NCBI GenBank assembly: GCA_002077065.1
Contig: NAJO01000038.1
Span: 124,001-188,000, forward strand
DNA: 64,000 nucleotides
Source: Cryoendolithus antarcticus
Lineage: Eukaryota; Ascomycota; Dothideomycetes; Cladosporiales; Cladosporiaceae
Direction: 5' to 3'
The notes below the pieces were generated by a model that saw only the letters and a program-made list of their open reading frames with translations, ran no database searches and had not been told where the DNA came from. A program made the translations under genes and the position numbers. Positions 1 to 11,958 of this stretch are shown in pieces. Position 1 is the first letter of the stretch; each line of letters opens with the position of its first letter.

Positions 1-2254
1 TTCCGTTCCCGCGCAAGTACATCAGGTTCAGCACTCTCAAGGCCGCAGTGCTCAGTCCGCTCCCCGCGCCGGCACCGGAGTCAGCGATTAAGGAGCCGAA
101 GAACTTCCCCAGAGACACTATCTGCGGTACCGCTATCGCCCCCTCGTCATCCGCAGGGCTATCTTGCCCCTCGATACCGTCGCCGAGCCGGCGGAAAACG
201 TCCCAGAGTTGGTACTGGAAGGCTTTGCGCAGCGGTCTGTCAGCGCAAAACCGGCGCGCGACGACGGTGTAGTAGGGATTATACACCGCTTCCGCCTCGC
301 AGCAGTGTAGTAGGACGCGAGGGATTTCGAGCTGCTGCTTGTTTTTCAAGTGCAACTTGAGAAGACGGGTGTGAGCTTCTTGCGCATCTGACGAGGAGAG
401 CAGGGTGATGAATATCGCTTTCCGCACTGATGTGTTCATTCCCTGCGCTTTAGCGAGACGGGTGAGGGAGACTGAGTTGGGCGTCTCGGACTCGTACCCG
501 TTATCCACGGGTTGGCTTGACGCTTTACTGGGATTGGATGCGAGCTTGGCGGGATCGTGGTACGAGGCGCCGATGAGCCACCATTTGCCTTTCTTGGAGG
601 TGTCGCGGATATCCGCTAGACTGATACTCAAAGGCTCTGTGGCGGCGCGTGTAGAGCGCGTGTTCAACGAGCCGAGCGTGCGTTTCATGCGCGTTATGTG
701 TTCGGCTGTGACGGCTGAGGCGAGGACACCGGTTTTCATGCGGTTGTTCTTGAGGTTGTTAATCGTTTCGATCATGAACTTTGTGCGGACTGGGAGGTTG
801 GCTTCGCCGCCGAGGGATGCGACGGAGCGCTGCAGGATCAGGACGATGTCTTTGAGGGATGTGGGGTCGTCCGAGCGCAGCTGGGTGCCTGATGTGCGGA
901 TCATGCGGAGGAGGAGCTCGGTGTTGGGTTCCGAGAGGGTGGTGAGGAAGATGCGGATGTAGTCGAAGATTATGATGCTGCTTGTCATCTGGAGAGTGTA
1001 GAGGTTTGAGAGGAAGCCAATTAAGTTTAGCGTGCGCTTGCCTTCTTCATTATCGCGGGATTTGTCGATCTCAAGGACGATTTGCTCGAGGAGCTGTGCG
1101 CCGAAGTCGACGCCGATGACTTTGAACAGTGCAGTGGCGAAGCCTGCGTGAAGGATGAGGAACGTCTCGCTGAGTATGGAAGGATCGGTGGCAAGTCCAA
1201 TCAGCAGCTCGATGAGTGTAGTAGTCACGTGCTGTCTTGCATTCTTCTCGTAGATCTCCTCGACCGATTGCAGTATTGATAGGATGTTCGCCTCGGACAA
1301 TCGGTTGAGCAGGCCTTGCAGCTGTCGCTTCAGCTGACGAAGCAGCTCGTCGTCCGAGGCAGCGGCTTTTCGTAGAGATGGCGGTATGTACTTGCCTGCG
1401 GGTACAACGTCTTTCGTGACGGGTGCGACATATGGATTCTCTCGCACGCGCTTCACAGGTGGCGCAGGCTCATCGTCGTCTCCCGAGTCGTCAAAGTCAT
1501 CAGAGTCGACCTCGTCATCTGAGAACGGATTCTCTATATCACCGTCGCCGTTCTCGGAAGCTTCGTCCTCATCATTGCTCGAGAACCCAAACGAACTTGC
1601 ATCGCTCTCCTCTTGTACGTCAATCACCTGAGGTACTACGGATGTAGGTGCAGCTTTTGCGCGCTTCTTCTGCAGCCACTCGTCGTCCTCAGGTCGCTTT
1701 CGCTTTCCGCCTGTGGCATCTTCGATATCACTTTCACCGTCCGAGCCAGTTACGAGCCAATCAAGTTCATCATCTCCGACCTTCTTCGACTGCTTGCCCT
1801 TCATGCCTAGCTTCCTCTCCAGTGCAGCGATTTCGGCATCGTCCTCCTCGAGCTTCGAGCGCACTGCACGTGATACTGCCGGTACAGGCGGCACATCGTC
1901 TCCTGAGTCCGAGTCATCGTCTTCCGACTCTACAGCCTCTGCTGATACAGGCGCTCGTTTCTTTAAGATCGACTTGACCGGCTTTGCGTCCTTCTTTGGC
2001 TGCGCAGATCGTGGCGGCGCAACATCGCTATCGCTACAATCTTCCACGCGAGCTGACTGCTCAAGCACTTGCGGCCGACGACCTTGCCTTATCCTTTGCG
2101 ATGCACTCAGCGGTGCTCTGCCTTTCTTCGATTGCCGCTCTGCCTTCCTGCGATCTTTCCTCGACACGTCTTGCTTACGCTTTGACACACCTCCGTCTTG
2201 CACTTTGTCCAATAGTGCAGCAGGCAGCTTTGGCCCTCGATTCTGGCGACTCAT
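1..2254 (-). CDS. SGD1: Nucleolar MIF4G-domain protein NOM1/Sgd1 (5' part, cut by window edge)
   Basis: One open frame runs from the ATG at 2254-2252 to the left edge, giving about 751 N-terminal residues with the stop outside the window. The first ~290 residues are low-complexity, basic then very acidic (Ser/Asp/Glu runs), as in nucleolar ribosome-biogenesis proteins. The motif YIPPSLRKA near residue 290 is followed by a helical MIF4G domain (QLKRQLQGLLNRLSEANI, then FDYIRIFLTTLSEPNTELLL). After this the start of the MA3 region is visible (TLLSSSDAQEAHTRLLKLHL). This order is that of yeast Sgd1 and animal NOM1, which act in 18S rRNA and 40S maturation in the nucleolus; that role is from the family, not from this sequence. 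No intron is needed. It is divergent from SRP14 across 209 bp, so the two may share a promoter. Confidence 0.9.
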   Translation of the reverse strand, partial: MSRQNRGPKLPAALLDKVQDGGVSKRKQDVSRKDRRKAERQSKKGRAPLSASQRIRQGRRPQVLEQSARVEDCSDSDVAPPRSAQPKKDAKPVKSILKKRAPVSAEAVESEDDDSDSGDDVPPVPAVSRAVRSKLEEDDAEIAALERKLGMKGKQSKKVGDDELDWLVTGSDGESDIEDATGGKRKRPEDDEWLQKKRAKAAPTSVVPQVIDVQEESDASSFGFSSNDEDEASENGDGDIENPFSDDEVDSDDFDDSGDDDEPAPPVKRVRENPYVAPVTKDVVPAGKYIPPSLRKAAASDDELLRQLKRQLQGLLNRLSEANILSILQSVEEIYEKNARQHVTTTLIELLIGLATDPSILSETFLILHAGFATALFKVIGVDFGAQLLEQIVLEIDKSRDNEEGKRTLNLIGFLSNLYTLQMTSSIIIFDYIRIFLTTLSEPNTELLLRMIRTSGTQLRSDDPTSLKDIVLILQRSVASLGGEANLPVRTKFMIETINNLKNNRMKTGVLASAVTAEHITRMKRTLGSLNTRSTRAATEPLSISLADIRDTSKKGKWWLIGASYHDPAKLASNPSKASSQPVDNGYESETPNSVSLTRLAKAQGMNTSVRKAIFITLLSSSDAQEAHTRLLKLHLKNKQQLEIPRVLLHCCEAEAVYNPYYTVVARRFCADRPLRKAFQYQLWDVFRRLGDGIEGQDSPADDEGAIAVPQIVSLGKFFGSLIADSGAGAGSGLSTAALRVLNLMYLRGNG

Positions 2255-2463
2255 GTTGATGTAGAGATTGCACCAAGATTATAGTCGGAACACCCGCGAC
2301 ATTTTCCTCAATGTTTAGGTAAGCTGATCTGCACAGTTGATAAGGTTCGGGACGTCTATGGAGCCGAGACCTTATCGAGCCCACATCGAGGACTGTACAT
2401 GGGCATATGTGAATGTGCTCACCCTGCCGGAATCCTTCGCGACCACTTTGACAGCCCTCCAAC

Positions 2464-2983
2464 ATGGCGTCCGGGCACATCAGCAACGGCGAGGTGAGTA
2501 GATCGCGTGCGACTTATCGCGTCCTGCTTCATACGCTAACATACGACCAGTTTTTCACACAACTTGCCTCGCTCATAGAAAAGACGCAGAAGAAAGGCCA
2601 TGGATCGGTCCATCTCACGCAGAAGCGACGTATGTCCTCCTCGAGTCTCGCTTCCAGGTCCGCTCGAATGACCGTATCTCGCAGTCTCATATGAAACCAC
2701 AGCCGCTCCTTCGAAGGACGATCCTCTAGCAGACCTGAACCCCGCAGCACCCCTACCCATACTGGTCCGAGTCTCAGATGGCAACACGCAGTCCCAGGAT
2801 CGAGTGAAGAATAAGGATCCCGTCAAATTCGCAACGGTGGTGCAGGCGGATGAGTTGGAGACGTTCTTCGCGAGATATGCTGAGGTGTGCAAGGTCGGCA
2901 TGCAAAGCTTGAGGAAGAGGGACAGGAGCAAGAGGAAGAAGACGAAGAAGGGAGGCGCGAAGGGAGCTGAAGCGAAGGGCTGA
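2464..2983 (+). CDS. SRP14: Signal recognition particle subunit SRP14
   Basis: Three exons: 2464-2493, 2551-2629 and 2685-2983, joined across introns 2494-2550 (gtgagt...cag) and 2630-2684 (gtatgt...cag), giving 135 residues. Exon 2 encodes FFTQLASLIEKTQKKGHGS and runs on into VHLTQKR, the core SRP14 signature. Exon 3 has VKNKDPVKFATVV and ends in a Lys/Arg-rich tail (RKRDRSKRKKTKK), as in other SRP14 proteins. SRP14 is part of the Alu domain of the signal recognition particle and slows elongation while the ribosome docks at the ER. Because the exons are short, single-frame ORF calling misses this gene. Both introns interrupt conserved sequence, so the splice choice is well constrained. It is divergent from NOM1/SGD1. 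Confidence 0.95.
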
Positions 2984-5590
<2,607 letters not shown>

Positions 5591-5990
5591 GCCGGGAATC
5601 TCTTGAATGAGCCCAAGACGGCTACGGACATGCAGTCTGCGCCCATGGTCATCGACGCAGCCATAAATTATGAACGAGAAAACGGTCGTTACACAGAGAC
5701 CATTGAGGCCCAGCATGGATGACACCACGACAAGACTATGAACAGGATACATTGCTCAGGCATCTACGGGGTTTAAGCAAAAGATATTACAAAGTACGAG
5801 ATCGATCGCTCATGAATGCAGACTGTGCAACGACCGTTTGCTACACTACATCTCAAAGAAAGTGTAAGTCGGTCGTTCCTCCCTTCCTCCGAAGCTACAC
5901 TTTCAATAATCTCTTCCTTCTGCACGCCAGATCCGCACACCACTCAAGACAGCTTCAAATCTAGATTCACGCCGCTCCTGCACGCCTAAC
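5591..5990. other. Intergenic stretch between monooxygenase and Pro-rich protein
   Basis: I see no gene or RNA. The part just before 5991 is pyrimidine-rich and is presumably the promoter and leader of the next gene. Confidence 0.5.
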
Positions 5991-7130
5991 ATGCCGCCCT
6001 CATCCAACTCACAGAAGAGACGCTCCACTGGCCGCTTACCACCTATGCCTCTTTCACTCACCAACCCGGTTCGAACCGACGAGACTTTCTCGCCATCCGC
6101 GGATAGGAGGCCTACTCCATTTCCGAGGGGCCGCCCGACATCGCAAGCAGCGATGCAGTCCCCATCCGACTCACAGCGCGCATTAGCCACCAACTGCATG
6201 CCATCGCCGCCCACGACACAGAGCGCAGCAGCCACCGGCCTCATGGCGCCGCCGCCCACCCCACAACCCCGACATTCCACAGGCCGCTTGCCTCCTCTGC
6301 CTGCCCACCTTACCTACTCCCGTTCCTCAGACAGCAAGCTCTCACCTTCCGCGACTAGGAGATCCACGCCGTTCCCGCGTTCGTTGGCCAGGATCAGAAC
6401 ACCCACTCCTTTTCCCGCCCGCGGACCAGGATCCCTTATTAGGACGGAGAAGCTCTCTGAACCCTCTGAAGTCTTCCCGATCCCCTCAGGCTGGACCTCG
6501 GCGCCGCCACCCGGCAAGATCTCAACTCCTGACCACGAACTGAACGTTGGGTATGGCGGTAAGAAGGTGGCTGCTATGCTCAAAGACCGGCAAAAGACGC
6601 CTGGAGACGTGGTATCGAGGATCACGACGTTCGCTACGGAGGGTGGGGTGGTGGCTGTTGATGTTTCGGTCAGGTCAGTTGGGTGTAAGGCGGGACATGA
6701 GCCCATGGCCACAGAGGGCAATGGAATCGAGGTTGCTGTTGCGGCGGCAAAGTGTGGAAAGCTCGATGGCGAGGGCGAGGTGGATGACCAGTCTGCGAAG
6801 GCTGAAGACGCGGTGATGACCGAGACTACTCCCACATCAATTGGCCTCACCTCCGATGACGGTCTGATCGGGCCGCCACCTCCTGAGGCCTTCGCAGCCT
6901 ACGCGAACAAGACGTTCGCTGGTCTTGATATGATGGGCAAGATCCTCGCGAGCATGTATTGCAGTAAAGGGCACTCTGCGTGTCTCGAGCTTATACGGAA
7001 GGACGGTTGCAGCAGTATCGTGTTCATCTCGGCCAGGTCTGGATCGAACATCTTGAGGGAAGATGGCAGCTGCAAGATGGACGTCGTGGAGGCTTTGGAG
7101 GGGTTGAAGAATGTTGCCGAGAGGCCATGA
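5991..7130 (+). CDS. Unknown Pro/Ser-rich protein with an internal 36-residue repeat
   Basis: Single-exon frame of 379 residues starting at the ATG at 5991; family not recognised. Residues 1-170 are rich in Pro, Ser, Thr and Arg and look disordered. A segment at residues 11-46 (beginning RSTGRLPPMP, ending RRPTPFPRG) is repeated at 95-130 (HSTGRLPPLP to RRSTPFPRS). A shorter third copy of the TPFP core follows near 137. The C-terminal ~200 residues are less biased and acidic and look more folded, ending with SGSNILREDGSCKMDVVEAL. There is no signal peptide or membrane segment. TPFP and SPS motifs would suit proline-directed kinases, but that is speculation. Codon use is like the neighbours. 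Confidence 0.65.
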   Translation: MPPSSNSQKRRSTGRLPPMPLSLTNPVRTDETFSPSADRRPTPFPRGRPTSQAAMQSPSDSQRALATNCMPSPPTTQSAAATGLMAPPPTPQPRHSTGRLPPLPAHLTYSRSSDSKLSPSATRRSTPFPRSLARIRTPTPFPARGPGSLIRTEKLSEPSEVFPIPSGWTSAPPPGKISTPDHELNVGYGGKKVAAMLKDRQKTPGDVVSRITTFATEGGVVAVDVSVRSVGCKAGHEPMATEGNGIEVAVAAAKCGKLDGEGEVDDQSAKAEDAVMTETTPTSIGLTSDDGLIGPPPPEAFAAYANKTFAGLDMMGKILASMYCSKGHSACLELIRKDGCSSIVFISARSGSNILREDGSCKMDVVEALEGLKNVAERP

Positions 7131-7247
7131 GGAGGCTCAAAGGGAGCCACTGTTCAACATCATGTAGAGGTGCTACTGTTGTCCTGTGGGACACACCTCT
7201 GTTACAACGGGAATCAGATACGCACACGTATTGAAGGTCTACGATGT

Positions 7248-7590
7248 CTAGAGGCGGCCTGAGTCAGAAGATGCAGGGTGGAAGAACAAGTTAGATTGAA
7301 CACAAACAGGAGAGATTACCACCAACGAGGAATACTCATACAAACCTACCCGTGCCTCCCCTCACTCCCGCTCACTTACCTACCAGCTTCCTACCAAGCT
7401 CCTCCCACTCCTCGAGGCTGATCTCCTCGTGCTCCGCATCAGCCTCGCTCCCCTCGCCGTCACCCACAGCCTCGCTCTCCTCCCCCAGCGCCGCCTCCAC
7501 CGCCGCCAACAGCACCAGCGCCTCTGCGGCTCGCCTCTCGGCCTCCTCGGTGGTGGTGCTGCGGCTCTGTGGCTGCGGCTTGGGGGCCAT
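7248..7590 (-). CDS. Small acidic unknown protein, TATA-driven, probably two exons
   Basis: The ATG at 7590 opens a frame of 72 codons stopping at 7372. It encodes an Ala/Glu-rich acidic peptide (EEAERRAAEALVLLAAVEAA, then HEEISLEEWEELGRKLVGK). The stop overlaps a strong donor: G|GTAAGTG at 7380/7379. A matching branch-like CTAAC and an acceptor ctgactcag follow on the same strand. Splicing out 7259-7379 changes the end to KLVGRL and stop at 7248. Either version gives 72-73 residues. A TATATAAAA box lies about 130 bp upstream (7721-7733), which supports a real transcription unit. It has no recognised family. The helical EEWEELGRKLV end may be a protein-binding helix (inference). Confidence 0.5.
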
Positions 7591-7720
7591 GTTTGGCTGT
7601 GGGCGTGGCTTGTTGGGCTCGATGGGCTTGGGTGCTTGGGGGTGCTGAGTCTTGGTGTGTGGGGTGGCTGGGTCCTGCTGGTGTGGAGAAAAGAAAAGGG
7701 AGATTGGACTTGATCAGTGT

Positions 7721-7733
7721 CTTTTATATATAC
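7721..7733 (-). promoter_or_regulatory. TATA box of the small acidic protein gene
   Basis: On the minus strand the sequence reads GTATATATAAAAG, about 130 bp before the ATG at 7590. Confidence 0.5.
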
Positions 7734-8274
7734 CGCTGCGCACTTCGAGAAGACCAGAGTCACAATGGCATTGTACTGCTCTGATCCGAACCTGCGACAG
7801 GATTGACAAAGGAAACTCCATCAGGTAAGACCGCTCAAGCAGCTTGACAATGAGCGATTCCCCGTGGCCTTGTTGTAGCACAATTCTTTGTGCACGCTAC
7901 TCCCTTCGCTCATAGACTGTGCTTCTCGTACTCAAGTCAGGCATGAGACAGGGAATATCGTTTAGACCGCGACGGCTGCATTATTCCGACACTGTCGGAT
8001 TGACTGCCATTGCTTATGATCTGGATCTGTGAATCGCATAGATCGTGTGTATGCGGCGAAGCATTACATTTTAGATTGACCGGCAGTCGTTCTGTCTACA
8101 GTGATCCAGGTTCCCGATGAGACACAGCTCGAAGCAACACGGTGACTGTGGTGCATATGAGTAGATGATTGCTGCCTCCTGTAGTGATCGTAGGATCTCT
8201 ATTCACCAGTACAAGTCGGTCCCCAGTCGGCATTATCGTCTTGAGTCCAAGGCATGGCTCCGCCTCCACTTTAG
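7734..8274. other. Intergenic stretch
   Basis: Nothing recognised. Open frames are short and lack coding character. The frame leading into the 8395 gene is closed by a TAG at 8272-8274. Confidence 0.5.
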
Positions 8275-8394
8275 ACCAGGCAACCTCCTGCTCGGGCAAA
8301 GCATGACATCGACGCAGAGTTCCGGCAGCGTCTCCGAGACAGCATCACCACCGATCCTGTCACAAGGCAGCGCCGCTGGGCCACGAATGCAGAG

Positions 8395-8715
8395 ATGAAC
8401 CCACGGGAGTCAAACCGCCAGACTAATACTGATAGTCAAGAACTCCGCCGCCGCTACCGTCGCGGCCATGATTCCGAGGAGCATGAAGCGGTGATCCTGG
8501 ATCGCCTATGTGCACGACCGGGCGGGCTTAGGCGCGAGAGGGCCGCGTTCTCTGCGGATGAGTTCTGGGCAGAGCATGACGCTTGGGCGGCGGAGAACGA
8601 CGCTTCGTCTACGGCATGGAGCAGCTCTTCAGGTAGCGACGGCGCTCGGAGTCGAGAGCGGCCCATCGAGACTCCCGCGGAAGCCGAGGTCGATGCGACA
8701 GAGACGAAGAACTGA
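8395..8715 (+). CDS. Unknown protein, possible diverged relative of the gene at 9798 (5' end uncertain)
   Basis: From the ATG at 8395 the frame encodes 106 residues rich in Arg, Glu and Ser. The same frame is open upstream to 8275, just after a TAG, and that extra 40 codons also look coding (DAEFRQRLRDSITTDP). The real start may therefore lie in an unseen upstream exon, or the gene may be 5'-decayed. By eye the protein resembles the one at 9798: ATNAEMN against TTNEMYD, then SEEHEAVILDRL against SEEMQHRTMIVERL, then FSADEFWAEHDAW against FTEEEIDAEMDAV, in the same order and spacing. No known domain is seen. The relationship is judged without an alignment score. Confidence 0.45.
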   Translation: MNPRESNRQTNTDSQELRRRYRRGHDSEEHEAVILDRLCARPGGLRRERAAFSADEFWAEHDAWAAENDASSTAWSSSSGSDGARSRERPIETPAEAEVDATETKN

Positions 8716-9797
8716 TTGTCAGGGATCACCCTCCTATAGCGGACGATGGTCTGGGGAGCGATTTGAATCCACGTCGCCCGGAGCCGATGCGCAGGACAGG
8801 ACCGACGAAGTAGTCCGCTGCTGAGTCAATTGATGACTTGGACATTGCTGAGCGCTGAGGATGGAGGCGCTGCATGCGGCCTGGTTCATTCCGATCAATG
8901 GTTTATTTCCACCCACAAGTAGTAGTAGCCATGGAGGCGAAAGATTCGTCCAAATAACACTTGTCGCCAATTCGGCTCTCGGCCTCAGCTCCAGAAAATG
9001 GGACACAAGCGTCTGCTGCTTCCACGTAGGGCCGACGTGAAAGGTAGTGTGCTTTGATCTGATCCTGCACCTTTAAGCCTTGTCTCACATGCATAGACAA
9101 GAGCAGTGCTAAAATGGACAATTCATACCTTTCCAGTGCCTCAGGCGCAGCGTACATGAAAGGTGGAGAGCCTATGTGCTCGTGCCATGCGTTGTCTGGT
9201 AACATTGAAGCACGTGCAATCGATGTTCAGAGCCTTGTAGAGATCGATAATGGAAATCAGCTTGAGCGTTGGCAGGTCTTCTTTACGGCTCCAGGGCTGG
9301 CAGGTTATATCAATGGACGTTAGCTCTCCGCCATATGTCCGGTCTTAGGCGATAGCGCTCCGCTGTACAGCCCGAGGACTGTAGCAAGTATCTTGCCTCG
9401 CCGTTCTCTTTTCTTTGCGTGGTACACAATGCCCTTGTTGGCGATCTTCACTCCTCGTTCCTGCCACATGTCAATCTCAAGCGTTCTTTCCACTTCGCAG
9501 CGGTTGACGTGGTCCTTGCTCCAATGGACAACAATAAAAGTGACTTCGCCGCCACAATGCGATTGTCGACTTCACTCCTTCACCCTCGAGCATGTGAACG
9601 AGCTAGTCGACGCTCCTCGAGGATTTAAGAGTTTTTGCATTCGAACTGGAACACCTCCCACCCAACGACGATGTTTCAACAGAGGACTTCCTTCACATTA
9701 ATCAACAAACCTTCGATCTTCCACCTCCTCGACACCAACCACTTCGGTCAACGCTCCTTGACCTCCCTCCATAAACGTAAATACACATACAAGAACA
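8716..9797. other. Intergenic stretch between the two possibly related unknown genes
   Basis: A 69-codon ATG frame at 9114-9323 has no recognisable feature, and I do not call it a gene. The last ~150 bases before 9798 are rich in C/A and likely form the leader of the next gene. Confidence 0.5.
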
Positions 9798-10352
9798 ATG
9801 GCCCAGTACCCTTCTCGCAAGACCGATCCGAAGAAGTATGAGATCGAGAACGACCCGAATGAGGCGATAGGCGCCCGCCATCGCGCCGTCATCCTTCGCA
9901 TGAGTACCACCACCGGCGAACTCCGCCCTTCGACGACCAACGAAATGTACGACGGCACCGTACATGGAGGCAGTGACCGCGAGATCAAAGGCAGGCAGCG
10001 TCCACCTCGTCCATACCACGACACCGCCGCCGCTGGTTCCGAGGAGATGCAGCATCGCACAATGATCGTTGAGCGTCTTCGTCGCGCAATGCCTGCCAGT
10101 ACGCCCCTGTGGACGCGAGTGAATGCGACATTCACTGAGGAGGAGATTGATGCGGAGATGGACGCTGTGAGAGAGCGTCAGGCTGACGACTCCGACGACG
10201 ATATTGATGTCGCAGAGACAGGGCCTGTGAAGAAGCCGAACGGAGGTGACAAGAGGCCGGGCCCAGGTGATGACAAGCCCGGTGACGGCATGGGTGGGAA
10301 CGGCAAGGGTGGTAATGGAGACTTCGGTGGCAGCAGCCTGATCGCTGTCTGA
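9798..10352 (+). CDS. Unknown acidic protein with Gly/Asn/Lys-rich tail
   Basis: Single-exon frame of 184 residues from the ATG at 9798. The N-terminal half is mixed and charged (RKTDPKKYEIENDPNEA), and a helical acidic part follows (FTEEEIDAEMDAVRERQADD). The last ~45 residues are low-complexity with repeated GDDKPGDG / GGNGKGGNGDFGG units and look disordered. There is no signal peptide or membrane segment. It shares short ordered similarities with the protein at 8395. A large antisense frame (9702-10424 minus) is its shadow. Function cannot be inferred. Confidence 0.6.
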   Translation: MAQYPSRKTDPKKYEIENDPNEAIGARHRAVILRMSTTTGELRPSTTNEMYDGTVHGGSDREIKGRQRPPRPYHDTAAAGSEEMQHRTMIVERLRRAMPASTPLWTRVNATFTEEEIDAEMDAVRERQADDSDDDIDVAETGPVKKPNGGDKRPGPGDDKPGDGMGGNGKGGNGDFGGSSLIAV

Positions 10353-10642
10353 TGACGGCTGCTTTGAGGCGATCTGCGGCATGAGGTGTTCTGCGAGCTG
10401 TTGCGAGCGGAGTGAGTATAGCAAGGCTGATGTGGAAAGCTGGTGCTGCTCACGGGCATGCTCTTACATGCATTACAAGATGGCGTAGGGCTTCGGGTGG
10501 GTGGTGTTTACGGTCGATACCCCTTGTGCTAGTTTCGTTGCTTTGCATGGAACGGAAGTCAAATCAACACAACTGTCTACGATCCGTGAAGTTTCCCGCT
10601 CCATGATTGCACTGCCCAGTCAGCCTTCGTATTGTAGCAAGT

Positions 10643-10879
10643 CTAGTCAATATGCAAACTCCAAATTGAGTAGACGTGGTTCCTCTCTAAACTCCTAGGG
10701 ACACCAGTTGGCACGATGATCATAGGCCACTCCGGATGATGACGGCCGGTGAAGTCGCTGGCGAGGATGCGAGCGAGGGCGGTAGCGAGACGGATGAAGA
10801 CGAATGCTGATGCTTTTGACGCAGATAGGAGATACGAAAGGGTGCTTACAGAGATGAACATGTCTGATTTGGAATCCAT
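10643..10879 (-). CDS. Possible small gene of unknown function
   Basis: An ATG frame of 78 codons with a strongly GC-ending codon pattern in its middle (FVFIRLATALARILASDF). A donor-like tct|gtaagc followed 40 nt later by catcag sits inside it; using that intron shifts the frame and ends early. Both readings are short and match nothing I know. It could be a remnant or the end of an unrecognised spliced gene. Confidence 0.25.
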   Translation of the reverse strand: MDSKSDMFISVSTLSYLLSASKASAFVFIRLATALARILASDFTGRHHPEWPMIIVPTGVPRSLERNHVYSIWSLHID

Positions 10880-10911
10880 TACTATCTATCCGGCATACCC
10901 CTGAATACTCC

Positions 10912-11958
10912 TCACGCAGTGGCGGTCACCGTCTCCACGCCTGTCGTCTCCGTGACAGTCGTAGTGATATACACCACACTGGGATTTAGGGGCACGATTG
11001 TGATGCCCGGCACTCCACTGGAGTGGGTTTCGTCTGGAAGCCCCTCGGGAGCCTCATCAGAGTGGCCTGTAGGTCGCCCATGGTGCCATCGAGGTCGGTC
11101 TGTTTCGACAGCGCTCGTCGCAGTCGCGACTGATGGAGTCGGAGGTGCATCGGGAATTAAGGATGCCGCGGTAGCCGCTGTCTTGGCGGAAGTGGTGACT
11201 TGAGTGCTCGGCAGAGGGTATGCGAAAGTCGGAAAGGACGGCACGGCAGTGCTAGTTGGAGCTGTCGAGGTCTCTACCGAGGGCGACAGAGCGGCAGCTG
11301 TGCTCGCTGCATATGACTCTGCAGCACTAGCACTGCTAGACTCTTCGCCTGAAGCGCTCGAGAATGCCGAGTAAGCCGATCCCCAGTAAGCAGTCGTCGT
11401 GTTGCTGAAAGTCGGGAAGGTGTTGTATGTCGTGGTGGTGGTCGGCACAGCGCTCTCGGGTATGCTTGTAGCACTGCTTGCTGTGCTTGCCGTGCTGGTC
11501 GTCTCTGCGGATGCGCCCTCGGACGGCGAGTAGGTGAACAGCAGCGTGGTCATAGTGGTCTCAGTTGTAGTCGCGGCAGGGCCTGCACTTGTGATGGCGG
11601 TTGCAATGGGCTGTGCTATTGAAGACTCTGTGCTTGTCTCTGGTGCGTACGTGAATGAGACAGTAGAGGTGTCGAGTCCTGAAGCAGCTGTCTCGGTGGC
11701 TACATTGGCCTGCGCTCCAGACAGTCCAGTCTCGGTCATGCCACCTTCTGATAGTAGCGAGAGCCCCAGTGTCGTCGGTCCGTTGACCACGAGTGGCAAG
11801 CTGGTCTGGAGGCTTGCAGCCGGCTGAGTTGAAGCCGGGAGTGTACTTGTGCAGGTGTCTTCAGCAGCCGTCACGTTGTCGTATCTTCGCAGAGGACCAG
11901 CGGCTGCGATGTCGATGCAGACTAGCAGGGCGACTGCTCGTGCCAGACGAGATGCCAT
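10912..11958 (-). CDS. Secreted Ser/Thr/Ala-rich protein
   Basis: A frame of 348 residues from the ATG at 11958; the frame is open a little further upstream but without an ATG. It starts with a clear signal peptide (MASRLARAVALLVCIDIAAAG) followed by LRR, a possible Kex2-like processing site. The remainder is dominated by Thr, Ser and Ala with repeats of TSTVSFTYAPET/ TLLFTYSPSEG type. It ends in a TTTVTETTGVETVTATA tail typical of heavily O-mannosylated fungal surface proteins. There is no catalytic domain, and no hydrophobic GPI tail follows the last Thr-rich stretch. It is therefore likely secreted or wall-associated. The specific role is unknown. Confidence 0.7.
   Translation of the reverse strand: MASRLARAVALLVCIDIAAAGPLRRYDNVTAAEDTCTSTLPASTQPAASLQTSLPLVVNGPTTLGLSLLSEGGMTETGLSGAQANVATETAASGLDTSTVSFTYAPETSTESSIAQPIATAITSAGPAATTTETTMTTLLFTYSPSEGASAETTSTASTASSATSIPESAVPTTTTTYNTFPTFSNTTTAYWGSAYSAFSSASGEESSSASAAESYAASTAAALSPSVETSTAPTSTAVPSFPTFAYPLPSTQVTTSAKTAATAASLIPDAPPTPSVATATSAVETDRPRWHHGRPTGHSDEAPEGLPDETHSSGVPGITIVPLNPSVVYITTTVTETTGVETVTATA

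Noticed and set aside
9702..10424. 240-codon minus-strand frame
   Set aside because: Antisense shadow of the 9798-10352 gene. Although long, it shows no domain and lacks the codon pattern of its strand's genes.
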